Below, piece by piece: positions 11,035-21,580 of a stretch of 64,000 nucleotides of DNA (position 1 is its first letter; the number at the start of each line of letters is the position of its first letter). Under the pieces are notes generated by a model. That model was not told where the DNA came from. It saw only the letters and a program-made list of their open reading frames with translations, and ran no database searches. The translations under genes and the position numbers were made by a program. Where the stretch lies: assembly GCF_040412425.1 (NCBI RefSeq), contig NC_089744.1:31287501-31351500 (forward strand), written 5' to 3'. This stretch comes from Macrobrachium rosenbergii. Its lineage: Eukaryota > Arthropoda > Malacostraca > Decapoda > Palaemonidae.

Positions 11035-13636
11035 CCTTAAACGCCCGAGCCTCTATTTACAAAAACGTCTCCCGTATGCGGCGTTTGCAGAGTTATGCGC
11101 CAAACGGAAAAAAGTTTTTCAAAAAATCACAGCACGCTTAGTTTTTAAGCTTAAGAGTTCATTTTGGCTCCTTTTTTGTCATTGCCTGAGGTTCAGTATG
11201 CAACCATCAGAAATGAAAAAAAATATTAATTATATAAATATTGAAATATATGATAGCACCAAAAAAAATTTTTCATATATAATTTTATACAAATCGCGCT
11301 GTGAGCAAAACGAGTTAAAGTTAACGGGTTATTTTGTTTTTTTGTATTGTACACTAAATTGCGATGATTTTGGTATATAACAAATTTAAAACGATCAAAG
11401 CAACACAGAGAAAATATTATCACAAAATGATGCATGAATTAAAATGTTTCTGAATTGAAAAATTTTTTTTTTTAAAAATTCACCATAAATCAAAATATTG
11501 TGCTAGAGACTTCCCATTTGTTGAAAAATGAAGCTAATTTATTGAATATTACTAGACTAAGTGTTTTAGCTTACAATTGCAGTTTTTCAAGACCATTTGG
11601 TTGAGTTAAAGTTGATGAAAGTCGATTTTTTCTATTTATCGTGATTTATATGAAAATATTTCAAAACTGATAAAAGCTACAACCATGAGTTATTTTCTGT
11701 TGTATTGTACATGAAATTGCGCACATTTTCATATATAAAACTTTATGTAACGCCTAATATAAAATGGTGAAAATATTACGACAACATGATAAAGAATTTC
11801 TGAGATGTTGGCCGAGTTACATGCGCAGAGACGTAAGGAAAATGTTTTTCAAAAATTCACCATAAATTGAAATATTATGCTAGAGACTTCCAATTTATTG
11901 CAAAATGAAGGTAAACGATTGAATATTACTAGAATGTAAGAGTTTTAGCTTACAATTGCATTTTTTACCATTTTGGTCGAAATTAAAGTTGACCAAAGGT
12001 TGAAAAATTTTGATTTATGTGAAAATATTTCAAAACTGATAGAAGCTACAACCATGAGCTATTTTCTGTTGTATTCTACATGAAATTGCACACATTTTCA
12101 TATATAAAAGTTTATGTAATGACTAATATAAAATGATGCAAACATTACGACAAGCGTGTGAAAGAATTTCTGAGATGTTTGGCGAGTTACTCCTAAGACG
12201 TAAGGAAAAATTTTTTTTTTTTCAGAAATTCACCATAAATCGAAATATTGTGCTAGAGACTTCCAGTTTGTTGCAAAATGAAGGTACATGATTGAATATT
12301 ACTAGAATGTAAGAGTTTTAGCTTATAATTGCGTTTTTGACCATTTTGGTCGAGTTAAAGTTGACTGAAGGTTGAAATTTTGGCAGTTATCGTGATTTAT
12401 ATGAAAATATTTCAAAACTGATAAAAGCTACAACCATGAGTTATTTTCTGTTGTATTCTATATGAAATTGCGCACATTTCCATATATAAAACTTTATGTA
12501 ACGACTAATATAAACGAAGCAAACATTACGACAACGCGTTTAAAGAATTTCTGGCGTGGACGAAGGAAAAAGTTTTTTTCAAAAATTCACCATAAATCGA
12601 AATATTGTGCTAGAGACTTCCAATTGGTTGCAAAATTAAGGTAAATGATTGAATATTACTAGAATGTAAGAGTTTTAGCTTACAATTGCGTTTTTTTACC
12701 ATTTCGGTCGAGTCAAAGTTGACAGAAGGTTGAAATTTTGGCAGTTATCGTGGTTTATATGAAAATGAGTTATCGTGGTTTATATGAAAATATTTCCAAA
12801 CTGATAAAAGCTACAACCATGGGTTGTATTTTGCTGTATTTTTACATGAAATTGCACACATTTTCATATATAAAACTTTATGTAACATTAATATAGAACA
12901 GTGCAAAAATTACGACAAAATGTTTTAAAGAATTTCTGAAATTTTCCCGAGTTATTTATAACGAGTGGCGTAAGAAAAAGTTTTTTCAAAAATTCACCAT
13001 AAATCGAAATATTGTGCTAGAGACTTCCAATTTGTTGTAAAATGAAGGTACATGATTGAATATTACTAGAATGTAAGAGTTTTAGCTTACAATTGCGTTT
13101 TTTTACCATTTCGGTCGAGTCAAAGTTGACAGAAGGTTGAAATTTTGGCAGTTATCGTGGTTTATATGAAAATCAGTTATCGTGGTTTATATGAAAATAT
13201 TTCCAAACTGATAAAAGCTACAACCATGGGTTGTATTTTGCTGTATTTTACATGAAATTGCACACATTTTCATATATAAAACTTTATGTAACGGCTAATA
13301 TAGAACAGTGCAAAATTATGACAAAATGACGGAAGAATTTCTGAAATTTTTCATGGCCGAGTTACTGCACGGGCATAAGAAAAAGTTTTTTCAAAAATTC
13401 ACCATAAATCGAAATATTGTGCTAGAGACTTCCAATTTGTTGTAAAATGAAGGTACATGATTGAATATTACTAGAATGTAAGAGTTTTAGCTTACAATTG
13501 CGTTTTTCGACCATTTCTGGTCGAGTCAAAGTTGACTGAAGGTTGAAATTTTTGTAGTCGACGTGACGGTATGTCCACTTGGCAGCCAACAGACAATTTT
13601 AGTCGACGTATGATATGTCCAGTAGGCGTTTAAGGG
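11035..13636. mobile_element. T1: TTAA-flanked, piggyBac-type non-autonomous element with internal tandem repeats
   Basis: The left tip is CCTTAAACGCC and the right tip GGCGTTTAAGGG, inverted copies, flanked by TTAA on both sides. It is 2602 bp. The left part (GAGCCTCTATTTACAAAA) and the right subterminal blocks match T3 at 27141-28214, so both are one family. It has no transposase; the middle is six units of a roughly 0.4-kb repeat. Joining the flanks through one TTAA restores a gag zinc knuckle, which proves the boundaries. The similar subterminal motif at 10125-10195 points to the piggyBac relic as a relative of its source of transposase. Confidence 0.85.
11475..13560. repeat. Six-unit tandem repeat (about 357-407 bp per unit) inside T1
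   Basis: The marker TGCTAGAGACTTCC occurs at about 11501, 11878, 12251, 12608, 13015 and 13420. Each is followed by TTGCAAAATGAAGGTA-like, GAATATTACTAGA and TTTTAGCTTACAATTGC blocks, then GATTTATATGAAAATATTTC and ACTGATAAAAGCTACAACC. The last two units are the most alike and share an extra duplicated TCGTGGTTTATATGAAAAT. T3 has only two such units. Confidence 0.9.
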
Positions 13637-14160
13637 TTAACTGCAATCAACAACATAGAACTTTGCAGTTTGCCGAAATGTCCAGTGAGAAAGGCCCTAA
13701 TAAAAAGAAAATTCAAGAGATCAAGCAAACAGAAATGCAACATCCATTACAAGCAACATTACAAGTTACACCAAAGTTACAGCCACTAATACAGGAAATT
13801 GCCAGACTAATGCAAACAACATCCAAAATAATATAAGTAGAATACAAGAAGAGACAAGAATCACGATAATAACAAATTTAGCAATAAAACTGGGGCTAAA
13901 AGAAGGATTCTACCCCCTCAGTAATAAACAGCTATTAGCAGATAACAATTTACCTACAATACACTTCTCTAAAGAAACAATAAACATGATAGCAAGTACC
14001 ATGGAAAGGAATAAAAGACAAGAAAACCATACAAGCAAAGCAGAAGATTTACAAGCAACTCAGGATATACAATATTATATGCAAGACTGCACGATATGAA
14101 GAAAACACAGCAGAGAGCTCAGAAGACGACTCATCAGATGAAGACTTTACACTGAATTGA
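13637..14160 (+). pseudogene. LINE J1 gag, part after T1
   Basis: It opens right after the TTAA with CNQQHRTL, the second half of the third zinc knuckle started at 11020, in frame once T1 is removed. The protein then becomes rich in Lys, Gln and Thr with many repeats of short polar stretches to about 13836, after which stops appear. Gag tails of this kind are poorly conserved. Confidence 0.7.
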
Positions 14161-14407
14161 GCCCAGTTAGGACTCGAACTCACCAATCCATCCTCAGGAC
14201 GCATAAGTAATTTGCAAGAAACGCAGCATCAATTAACAGAAGAAATACAAGCCTCACTACCAAGCTTCTCAGGTTTCTCCAACTCTCCCATCTTACAAAA
14301 TCCACAGGATCAACTTCAGCATCAAAAGTACTACGCCAGTAGCTAATAACACCAGAAAACGGAAAAGTGAAAGAAAAAGAACAAAATTACTAGACCACTG
14401 TACTCGA
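14161..14407 (+). other. LINE J1 spacer between gag and endonuclease
   Basis: Glu/Gln/Asn-rich broken frames with stops between the gag relic and the endonuclease start. Part of the element by position. Confidence 0.5.
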
Positions 14408-15319
14408 ATGGACCCAACTCTACGAAGAATTAAAATAATTCAGCACAACATGAAATCCTGGAAAACAAAGAAATTTGAATTATACAGTATATATAGAGAA
14501 GAAGACCCTGACATAATATTAATCAATGAGCATGGTATGAAACGAAATGAAACTCTGAAAATGTTTGGATATAATACATATACGCAAAACTTTGCTGATC
14601 CCTTTGCAGGAATTGCAATAGCAATCAAGAGTAATATTAGACATAAGATAATAGACGATTTCCAAGACGACTTTTTAGCAGTCCAAATTCAAACTAACAA
14701 AGGACCAATAGTGATCGCTACAGCTTACAAGCCGCCAAGAAGACATTATTTCCCACTTCCGGATGTCATGAAGTTAATGAACAGGAGAGAACCAACCTAC
14801 CTCATTGCGGATCTAAATGCCAGACACCAAATATTTGGATATAGGCACTCTAATTACACAGGACAAGAAATAGTCAGATTAATAAATAATAAGTATATCA
14901 TACACTTAGGACCTGATTTTGATACCTTTGTAGCAAATAACAGAAAAGGAAAGCCAGTTATAATATTGGGAAATAAAATTCTCCTGGATATTGCCGTTAC
15001 AAGAGGACCAGCAACCTCCTCCGATCATATACCAATAGTAATTACATTGTCAACCAATCCAATAATGATTCCATCCTTAGAAATACCAAATATAAAAAGA
15101 GCAAGTTGGGAAAGCTTCAAAAATGAAATAGAAGGAAAAATGAGTAGACAACCAAGAATAAATTCAAATGAAATAGAAATAACAAAAGAAATAGTAGATG
15201 GTGAGCTTAAAGAATGGTACAGAAATATAGAGGAAGCAATAAAAAATCATATACCCATAACTAAATACACCACACTTCCACATGCTATTAGTAGTGATAA
15301 GTTGAAATTGATACAATAA
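14408..15319 (+). pseudogene. LINE J1 endonuclease domain (open frame, RT missing)
   Basis: The 303-residue open frame starts at Met 14408 and is an endonuclease/exonuclease/phosphatase-fold domain as found at the N-terminus of LINE ORF2. Visible motifs are IKIIQHNM (first Asn), ILINEHGM (catalytic Glu), IVIATAYKPP, LIADLNARH (Asp and Asn) and SSDHIPIVITL (the terminal SDH-type motif). The enzyme nicks target DNA to prime reverse transcription. A stop at 15317-15319 separates it from the RT linker and the RT is absent, so the gene is a remnant, though this domain itself is open. Confidence 0.85.
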
Positions 15320-15342
15320 ATTACAACAACATCCAAAACACA

Positions 15343-15639
15343 GTGCTTATAGCAGGGTGGAACAACATATTAATGAGAAGATATGTGTCATTACAAGAAC
15401 AGTTAGTACAAGAAAACTCAAGATTATATCATGAAAATTGGGAAGACCTAATAAAAAACACAGAAATACAGTACAATAACCCAAAACAATTTTGGAACTC
15501 CGTTGCAAGACTGATGGGAAGCAAAACTAACACTTCACCATACATAAAGCGTGGGAATGAGAAAATATATGATGACAAAGAGAAGGAAGTACTGCACAAG
15601 GCCTATTACTACTCTAATACAATTCTCCATGCATTTTAA
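15343..15639 (+). pseudogene. LINE J1 endonuclease-RT linker remnant
   Basis: A 98-residue frame with NPKQFWNSVARLMGSK and SPYIKRGNEKIYDDKEK, the charged linker that normally leads into the reverse transcriptase palm in such LINEs. It ends at a stop before any RT motif, marking the internal deletion. Confidence 0.65.
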
Positions 15640-15826
15640 TAATTTACTTAAATTTTTATCCATTTATTTATTTGTTGATTTTTTTTACTAAGTGGTCTCT
15701 TCTTTCTGTACAGTATTTCCCATTACTTCCTGTTGCTTCTTTCTAATGGACACCATATTCTTTGGAAGCTTGAATTTCGAGTCAGTGGCCCCTGTGGGCT
15801 TATTCCATATGAATAGGGCTCATCTT

Positions 15827-15896
<70 letters not shown>
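15640..15896 (+). repeat. LINE 3' tail with (AAT)n
   Basis: Contains GGCCCCTGTGGGCTTATTCC followed by GAATAGGGCTCATCTTCTG and then about 64 bases of AAT repeats (15833-15896). An ordered 3' UTR leading into a simple repeat is the usual LINE 3' terminus. From memory, similar tails are common in decapod crustaceans; that is recollection, not a search result. Confidence 0.75.
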
Positions 15897-16434
15897 TGTC
15901 TACTTGGTACGTAGGGCATCAAGATTTGCCTCAATAATAGTAATAATAATAATAATAATAATTATACTTGTATGTCCAGAAACACCTTAGGGTGGACAGC
16001 CAAGAGCATTTAGGTATGATTGTGGGCAAGGACCAGAAATGAACTTGAGAAGGAACTTTGTCAATTCAGAAAAGGATGTTTGAATACAGGAAAGGGTAAG
16101 ATATATATAACAACAGGATGTAACATACAGAGAAAAACCAATGGAGTTTTAAGATTACCATATTCCTTGTCATTAGGGTCAGACAAGAGAGATATGAGAT
16201 CATTAGACAAAATTTGCTTTGCAGGCTAGCAGTTTTCTTCCTCACTAAGGATTTGGGTTATTATGTGTTAATGGTTTTTACTTCGTATGAATGCAAGTGT
16301 CTTAAACTTGTTTTCTTTTCAGGATTAATCAAGAGACATAAAAGGTATGGTTAGGTAATGGTGTGTACCCAATTTGTCTTCATTGTTTATATTATCCAAT
16401 CGAGTAATTGCATTTCAAATTATTTTTATTTCAG
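15897..16434. other. Host intron sequence before the first visible SMG8 exon
   Basis: Includes a second short AAT run at about 15937-15962 and no coding evidence. The polypyrimidine-rich stretch ending TTTTTATTTCAG at 16434 is the acceptor site of the SMG8 exon. Confidence 0.6.
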
Positions 16435-16590
16435 GAATTTGTGATCAGCCTGGATTTCTATCTGGAACAAATTTCCTCCTCCCATGGGATGTGACAGTGA
16501 AAATAGAGGACCGAGATAAATGGCCAGCTATTGCAGATACTCTTGGAAAGAAGGCTCTGTTACTCAAAAATAAGAAAAATAGGGCTGGAG
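16435..16590 (+). CDS. SMG8: SMG8, third-last coding exon
   Basis: The exon lies between TTTATTTCAG (ends 16434) and GTAAGG (from 16591). It codes ICDQPGFLSGTNFLLPWDV followed by a basic stretch rich in Lys (residues such as KKALLLKNKKNRAGG). Entry phase is 2 and the exon leaves one base (G), which joins AT of the next exon to give Asp. I recognise the following exons as the SMG8 C-terminal region; this exon is assigned by phase, strand and the SMG8-like LPGTN-FLLPWD context. SMG8 with SMG9 binds and restrains the SMG1 kinase in nonsense-mediated decay. Earlier exons are outside the window or were not found. Confidence 0.85.
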
Positions 16591-17189
16591 GTAAGGTCTG
16601 AAATAAAGTACTGTACATGTACTGACATGACTTATAATCTATAGTACTGTATAAGGCATGGTGTAAAAATGATGCAGTAATGATACGGTGTTAGTGGGAA
16701 CTTAGCCAAGGCAAGTTTTGAGAATTTACTTACCATAGAATAAGAAAGATAAGTAAAATGTAATGTGTGCCACTCCTTGCCAAAGTCTTTGGGGCAGACA
16801 AATTGAGAAAGTAGGTAGGATAGCAAAGTGGTTGAGTAAAGATGTAAAAATGCAAAAGATAGAAAGGGACAAATTGTAGTTAAAGTTAAAGAGGTACTTG
16901 AACAATGAAGGCAGTACAGTATTTTGAAAACCTTCTGGATGAAGAAAATGGGTTAAACCAGTGGACACTGGCATAATAGATGAACTAATAGAGAACATAA
17001 CAGGTGAAGGGGTTACAAAGGTCCTCAGGAAGATGAAACTGAAAAAGCTCTAGGACCATGTCGGGTAACAAGTGACTTAATAAAAGTAGTAGTATAGCTG
17101 GTCGTTCATAAGGTTGCTAGAACATATGAATACCTGATAAAGGAAGATATGGGACCTGCAGAGTTGAAAAATGAAAGGGAGTCTCATTC

Positions 17190-17790
17190 CCTTTCTTAGA
17201 TGTTAGGGAGGTGAGCGTTTGCATTATCAGTAATGGATTTGCTAGAAAAAAATTGATTTTTTCCAGTTAAGATGAAACCACTATGCCTTTCATATGTGGA
17301 GTATTCTACAGTGCATGCTCTGGACCAGCTTCAAACTGACTAACAAGGATGGTAACGTGGTGGAGATAGGGGAGGGAGGGAGTTACCCACTCTCTCCATT
17401 GTATGACCCCATGGTAGCAGTTCTTTTGGGCCATAGCTTGACATCCTCCCATCCATCAACTTAAGGGTGACCCCTTCAGTGGGACAGGTGGGGGCTTGTG
17501 TGGGGGAAGAGCCTTTGGGTGCTGAGAGGCCCTTGCTCCCAAGGGGTCTAATTGCTGACCTGGAATAGCAATTACAAGAAATTATTTTTTTTTATACATG
17601 GGCTTAATAATCTCAAAGAGGTTACCTAGGCATCAATTTTGCCTACCATCTCATCCTCGGAGAGGACTGTATGTTCCACTCTGAAGGTGAGATCTTTGGT
17701 AAGATTACCATGGCCAGAGTTATCTCATGGTGTTTTGGCTGAGGTGTAACTCTTATCTGTGGGTCAGGAGGGTCTCTTGCAGCCAGTAGA
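17190..17790. repeat. DIRS-type terminal fragment (family C)
   Basis: The part at 17270-17350 (CCTTTCATATGTGGAGTA, GTGCATGCTCTGGACCAGC, AACTGACTAACAAGG) is an imperfect reverse complement of 56947-57020 (CCTTGTTAGTTAGTACACAG, GTCCAGTGCATGAGCAAAGG). It interrupts the RTE-like RT. I take it as a solo terminal repeat of a DIRS relative; exact ends are uncertain. Confidence 0.5.
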
Positions 17791-18080
17791 TTGTACAAGC
17801 TGGTGGTCCATGAGCTTGCTCCCAAATTGTGTGAAAACCTAATAAAGAAAAATTTGGACTCAAAAGAGTAGGAAAAGAAACTTACAGCATTGGTATACAA
17901 AAGAAAAGGGGATGCCCTGTAATATGGAAATTATAGAAGAATAAGTCTGTTTAACCCTTAAAGGACAGGCTAATTATATATCATGCAGCCCCCCCAGACC
18001 AGGCAAACTTTAAGGTTGGCCAGTTTAAGAAAAAACACATCAATGGAAAGCAGAAGATATGCAAATGCACATGGTGTAAA

Positions 18081-18540
18081 AAAGGGATTTTGACAAAGGA
18101 AAAATCTATTTCTGAGGGAGGCCCTGTGTCACCCGGCGAAATTCCATACTAACACGAATTTCTGGGTATAAATATTGCTAAATATACCAGAGAAAAATGC
18201 TTTCAGGAATGCTGGAGTTACTACCCCCAGATCGAGCGTCTTCTATAATGAAGACGTCGGTATAAGCAAGGGTGAGTGAAGGAATCACAACCACAGAACC
18301 ACACTCGAAAGATATCCCAATGGCAAACCCCTCGGAAGAGCAGAGAGCCGTACCAGCTCCCACACTCACCCGCCCGCCAAGCGGCGACCCCAGCACCATC
18401 TGAACTCATTCCAGGCTAGCACCACCCCCAGGCTTGGCATGCCCAAACCGGGGGGGAAAACCAGACACTGGGAGGGTCGCCCGGTGACACAGGGCCTCCC
18501 TCAGAAATAGATTTTTCCTTTGTCAAAATCCCTTTTCTGA
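18081..18540 (-). repeat. DIRS family A 3' terminal repeat, copy 2
   Basis: Bounded by GGGATTTTGACAAAGGAAAA at 18083 and its reverse complement ending near 18533. The inner part is an inverted version of the element's 5' end. It carries TCTTCTATAATGAAGACGTC near 18238, a short dyad also present at 26300 and as a variant at 4760 and 56308. Confidence 0.8.
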
Positions 18541-19000
18541 GCTCGTCCCTGTGTCACCCGGCAAAAGAGTAACAGAGAATCATGCCAAGACTGCAAAGAC
18601 ACAAAAATAAAGAGGAGGTGAAAATGAATAAAAGCAAATGCTATGCAAAACTAGATTTAATATGAAAAATTCAAAACAATTAACAGTGTATCAGATCACA
18701 GGTAAGTACAGGTGAAATGAATACCATAACACAATACAATGCAATGACAAGAATAATATAATTTACTCAACACAAAGGAGAGGTACAGAAAGCATAATGC
18801 AAAACAAACAAGGTACCTCTTAGGCTAAATCTAAACAACAGCATGGCAAAAGCATATACACCAAGACATTCTTAAGGTTAACAATACTAGTATCAATAAT
18901 GAGGAGCTAGGCAGTGAGGCATGATTGATCCAGGAGAACAGGCAGAGAAATAAATGAGGTAGGCGGGCGGGGGGGTGAAAGGATAAGGACTAAGGGTAAA
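18541..19000 (-). other. DIRS copy 2 3' non-coding stretch
   Basis: AT-rich, equivalent to 3824-4439 of copy 1 in reverse. No gene. Confidence 0.6.
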
Positions 19001-19841
19001 TTAAGGTGGGGGAATGACACTCCCCACAGCCACTGCAGAAAATTTCAGAGCTTCGAGTGATTTTAGATAGTGGCGTTTAAACACTAGAGGTGATTTCCAT
19101 CCCGTGTACTTGGTAAGTTCAGCAAAATCCATATTATGAAAATAATTGGTAGAAGTAGCCACCGCACGGATATCATGAGCCTTAGGCACTGAATCCGGGT
19201 TAGCTTGTTTAATGAAATACAGAATTTGCTGTCTTATAGCTTTCAACGAAAGAGTTCCACGTTTTTCCCTGATAAAAAGAGGACCAGATGTACACTGAGA
19301 AGTTCTTTGTAAGTAAGCCCTTAAGATATGGACTGGACATAAGGATTGGTCTTGTGGAAGAGGCACCACCTTCCAAGGAGACCATCTGTCCTGAGGGTCT
19401 TCATTTTTCACTAGGAACGTATGATCAGGGGAAAGGAGAACTTCTCCCGACGGGAGGAAATCAATGTGATCGACACCTCTGGAGAGAGCGGACAGCTCTG
19501 AGATTCTGGCACCTGAAGCTAAACTAATCAGAATAAGGTCTTCCTTAACAGATCCAGATAAGAGCACTGAGAATTATTAATATCTGAGACAAGCTTCAGA
19601 ACGTCGTTAAGGAACCAGGTAACAGAATGTGGGCGTGTTATGGCCTCAGACGGGCGCATGCTCTAGGGATGGAAGAAAAGTATGAATCTGTTAGGTCAAG
19701 CTTGAAGCCATATAAGAACACCTTCTTCAAAGCTGATTTAGCTGTAGTAATAGTGGCCGGAGCCAGGCCTTTTTCAAACAAAGACCTAAAGAAGGTAACC
19801 GCTAGGTTAGTAGTCATAGTTTGAGCTTCAGATGCCTTCAA
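19001..19841 (-). CDS. DIRS tyrosine recombinase, catalytic domain intact (19001-19567)
   Basis: The 188-residue open frame 19567-19001 contains SLASGARISELSALSRG (first Arg), a charged middle with NEDPQDRWSPWKVVPLPQD, HDIRAVATSTNYFHN (HxxR) and GWKSPLVFKRHYLKSL (Tyr nucleophile). These are the R, HxxR and Y residues of tyrosine recombinases. Upstream, 19841-19638 gives the N-terminal helical part (MTTNLAVTFFRSLFEKGLAP, TTAKSALKKVFLYGFKLDL). The two frames are separated by a disrupted 70-base stretch near 19570-19635, so the complete enzyme may be broken once. In the family it inserts circular cDNA into the genome. Of all recombinase copies in the window this has the best catalytic domain. 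Confidence 0.8.
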
Positions 19842-19928
19842 AAAGGATGCTAGTTTTTTGACTGCGGAATCATATTGTCTGAGAGTAGAATCTCGCTTAT
19901 CAGATTCCAGAAACAGAGTGTTAACGGG

Positions 19929-20660
19929 TCAATGTTTGCTCCCTTCTGTGCGGCAAACTTTTGAAGTCCATAAAGCCAGTGCATTCTGGACTTTTGAGGA
20001 AGCTGACACAGTCTTGGTTTGTACTACTTGAGTCAGTTTGGGTCTGGGTATCTGATGACACCGCAACTTGAGCTCCAGGAGAAGGGGGAACCAGTTGCTC
20101 TTCGGCCAATAGGAGGCTACCAAGGCTACCCGACCCTTGAATGACCTGAGTTTGTGCAGGACTTTCAACAGCATGTTTATTGGGGGAAACAAGTAGATTC
20201 TCTTCCAACTGATCCAATCTATAGACATTGCGTCCGTGGCATAGGCATGGGGATCCAGATTGGGAGCCACATAACAGGGAAGTTTGTGATTGCTCTCCGT
20301 GGCGAACAGATCCACTTGGAGTCCCGGAACCCGGCGGCGGATCCAGTTGAATGATTCCCCGTCCAGGGACCATTCCATCTCCAACGGAGTTAGTCTGGAC
20401 AGAGAATCTGCCACCACGTTCCGCACTCCCGCTAGGTGGGTGGCTGACAGATGCCAGCCGTGCTTGTTCGTCAGAGAGAAGATGGCAAACATCACTTGAT
20501 TTACGCGACTTGATTTGGAGCCGCCCCTGTTTATGCAATGAACCACCACGGCGCTGCCTAACACCAACCTGATGTGAATCTGGCCGGAGGGGCGAAGTTT
20601 CTTTAGGGTTAGAAACACTGCCATAGCTTCCAAGGTGTTTATATGGAACTGACGGAACAT
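19929..20660 (-). pseudogene. DIRS copy 2 RNase H C-terminal part and methyltransferase-like segment
   Basis: One open frame of 243 residues. It starts with RQFHINTLEAMAVFLTLKK (RNase H Glu motif), then VVVHCINRGGSKS, KHGWHLSATHLAG and VRNVVADSLSR (RNase H end), followed by VDLFATESNHKLPCYVAPN and YLFPPINMLLKVLHKL, then VALVASYWPKSNWFP. The second half is the segment usually called dam-methyltransferase-like in DIRS elements; that label is from general family knowledge. The end reads on toward the recombinase. The frame is open but its upstream partner RT is deleted. Confidence 0.8.
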
Positions 20661-21510
20661 TGTAGACCAAGTCCCTTGTACTTTTTGTTTTGGTGAGTAT
20701 CCTCCCAGCCGCTAATGAAGCGTCTGTGTGGATTACCAGAGCTGGGGGGGAACTGAAGTGGGACAGACTTCGAAAGACCCTGGACTGAGGACCATGGGCG
20801 CAGAAGCCTTTTCTTCAGGATTTGTGGGATTGAAGAGACTCTGTCTCTGAGCCTGACATTGGCTCGTCTCCGCCACACTCTGTTTATGTCTTTTGATCTC
20901 GCTTTTAAGAGCAGGTTTGTCACTGAAGCAAACTGAAGAGAGCCGAGAATCCTCTCTTGAGTCCGGCGGGAGGCTACTTTGCCTATTAGAAACTTTCTGG
21001 TAGCAGCAGCTATTTCCTTCCGCTGCCAGCGGAAGGGATAGCTTGTCGAGGTTAGGTCCCATTGAGACCCAGCCATTGAAACCGAGACTCGGGGAGTCAG
21101 GTGGGACTTCTCCTGTTCAATTGGAAGGGAGAGAAGTTCAAATAACCGGACGTGATAGTAAGTGTCTGAAAGATCGATAGAGGTGGTGACGGTTCCACGC
21201 GGCATTAGAGTCATTTTGAGCAACTGTAAGCATGCGAAACTTGTCGCATTGTATGTAGAGATTTAGACGCGACAGATCTAGAATCACTCTTTGCTGGCCG
21301 GAATCTTTCTTGGGGACAGTGAACAGCCTGCCTTGAAACTTGAGGTGCCTCACTTTCTTTATTGCTCTCTTGTTGAGTAGCTCCGTCACAAAGTCCTGTA
21401 GGGCTTTGGAGGAAGGCTGGTAAAACCTGGTCAGGGGAGGGGGGCCCTTGATCCAGCTCCAACCCAGACCTTTGGACACAATGCTGTGTGCCTAAGGACT
21501 GAAGGACCAC
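20639..21510 (-). pseudogene. DIRS copy 2 reverse transcriptase with palm deletion, and RNase H start
   Basis: The N-terminal fingers are present (FVTELLNKRAIKKVRHL, QQRVILDLSRLNLYIQCDK, TVTTSIDLSDTYYHV). Directly after YYHV the sequence jumps to EQEKSHLTP, the region that follows the YLDD box in copy 1. About 230-250 bp, including the catalytic Asp pair, are deleted near 21140. The connection domain and SLQFASVTNLLLKA follow. RNase H begins with a damaged HTDAS motif near 20730. This copy therefore cannot reverse transcribe. Confidence 0.85.
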
Positions 21511-21580
21511 TGGTCTCTGAACCAGTATAGGCGTCCACCTACCTGACTGGTCTCAGTGGGAGGAAGCAGGTTTGTTTCTT

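Larger units (their letters stand above)
10530..15896 (+). mobile_element. Non-LTR retrotransposon (LINE) J1, internally deleted, split by T1
   Basis: Gag with CCHC zinc knuckles (10530-11030 and 13641-14150), an apurinic-type endonuclease (14408-15319), the endonuclease-to-RT linker (15343-15639) and a 3' tail ending in (AAT)n at 15833-15896. The reverse transcriptase that should follow the linker is missing, so there is a large internal deletion near 15640. T1 (11035-13636) is a later insertion. The layout fits the two-ORF, endonuclease-bearing LINEs (Jockey/CR1-like side); I do not assign a clade. Confidence 0.8.

Noticed and set aside
11035..13636. CRISPR array or host satellite
   Set aside because: Units are about 0.4 kb, diverged and bounded by TTAA and inverted tips; the organism is eukaryotic. 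It is the inside of a mobile element.
15692..15937. Poly-Asn protein
   Set aside because: Translation of the LINE (AAT)n tail.
16322..16343. Possible microexon between TTTTCAG and GTATGG upstream of the SMG8 exon
   Set aside because: In the phase needed to join the exon at 16435 it contains a TAA stop.
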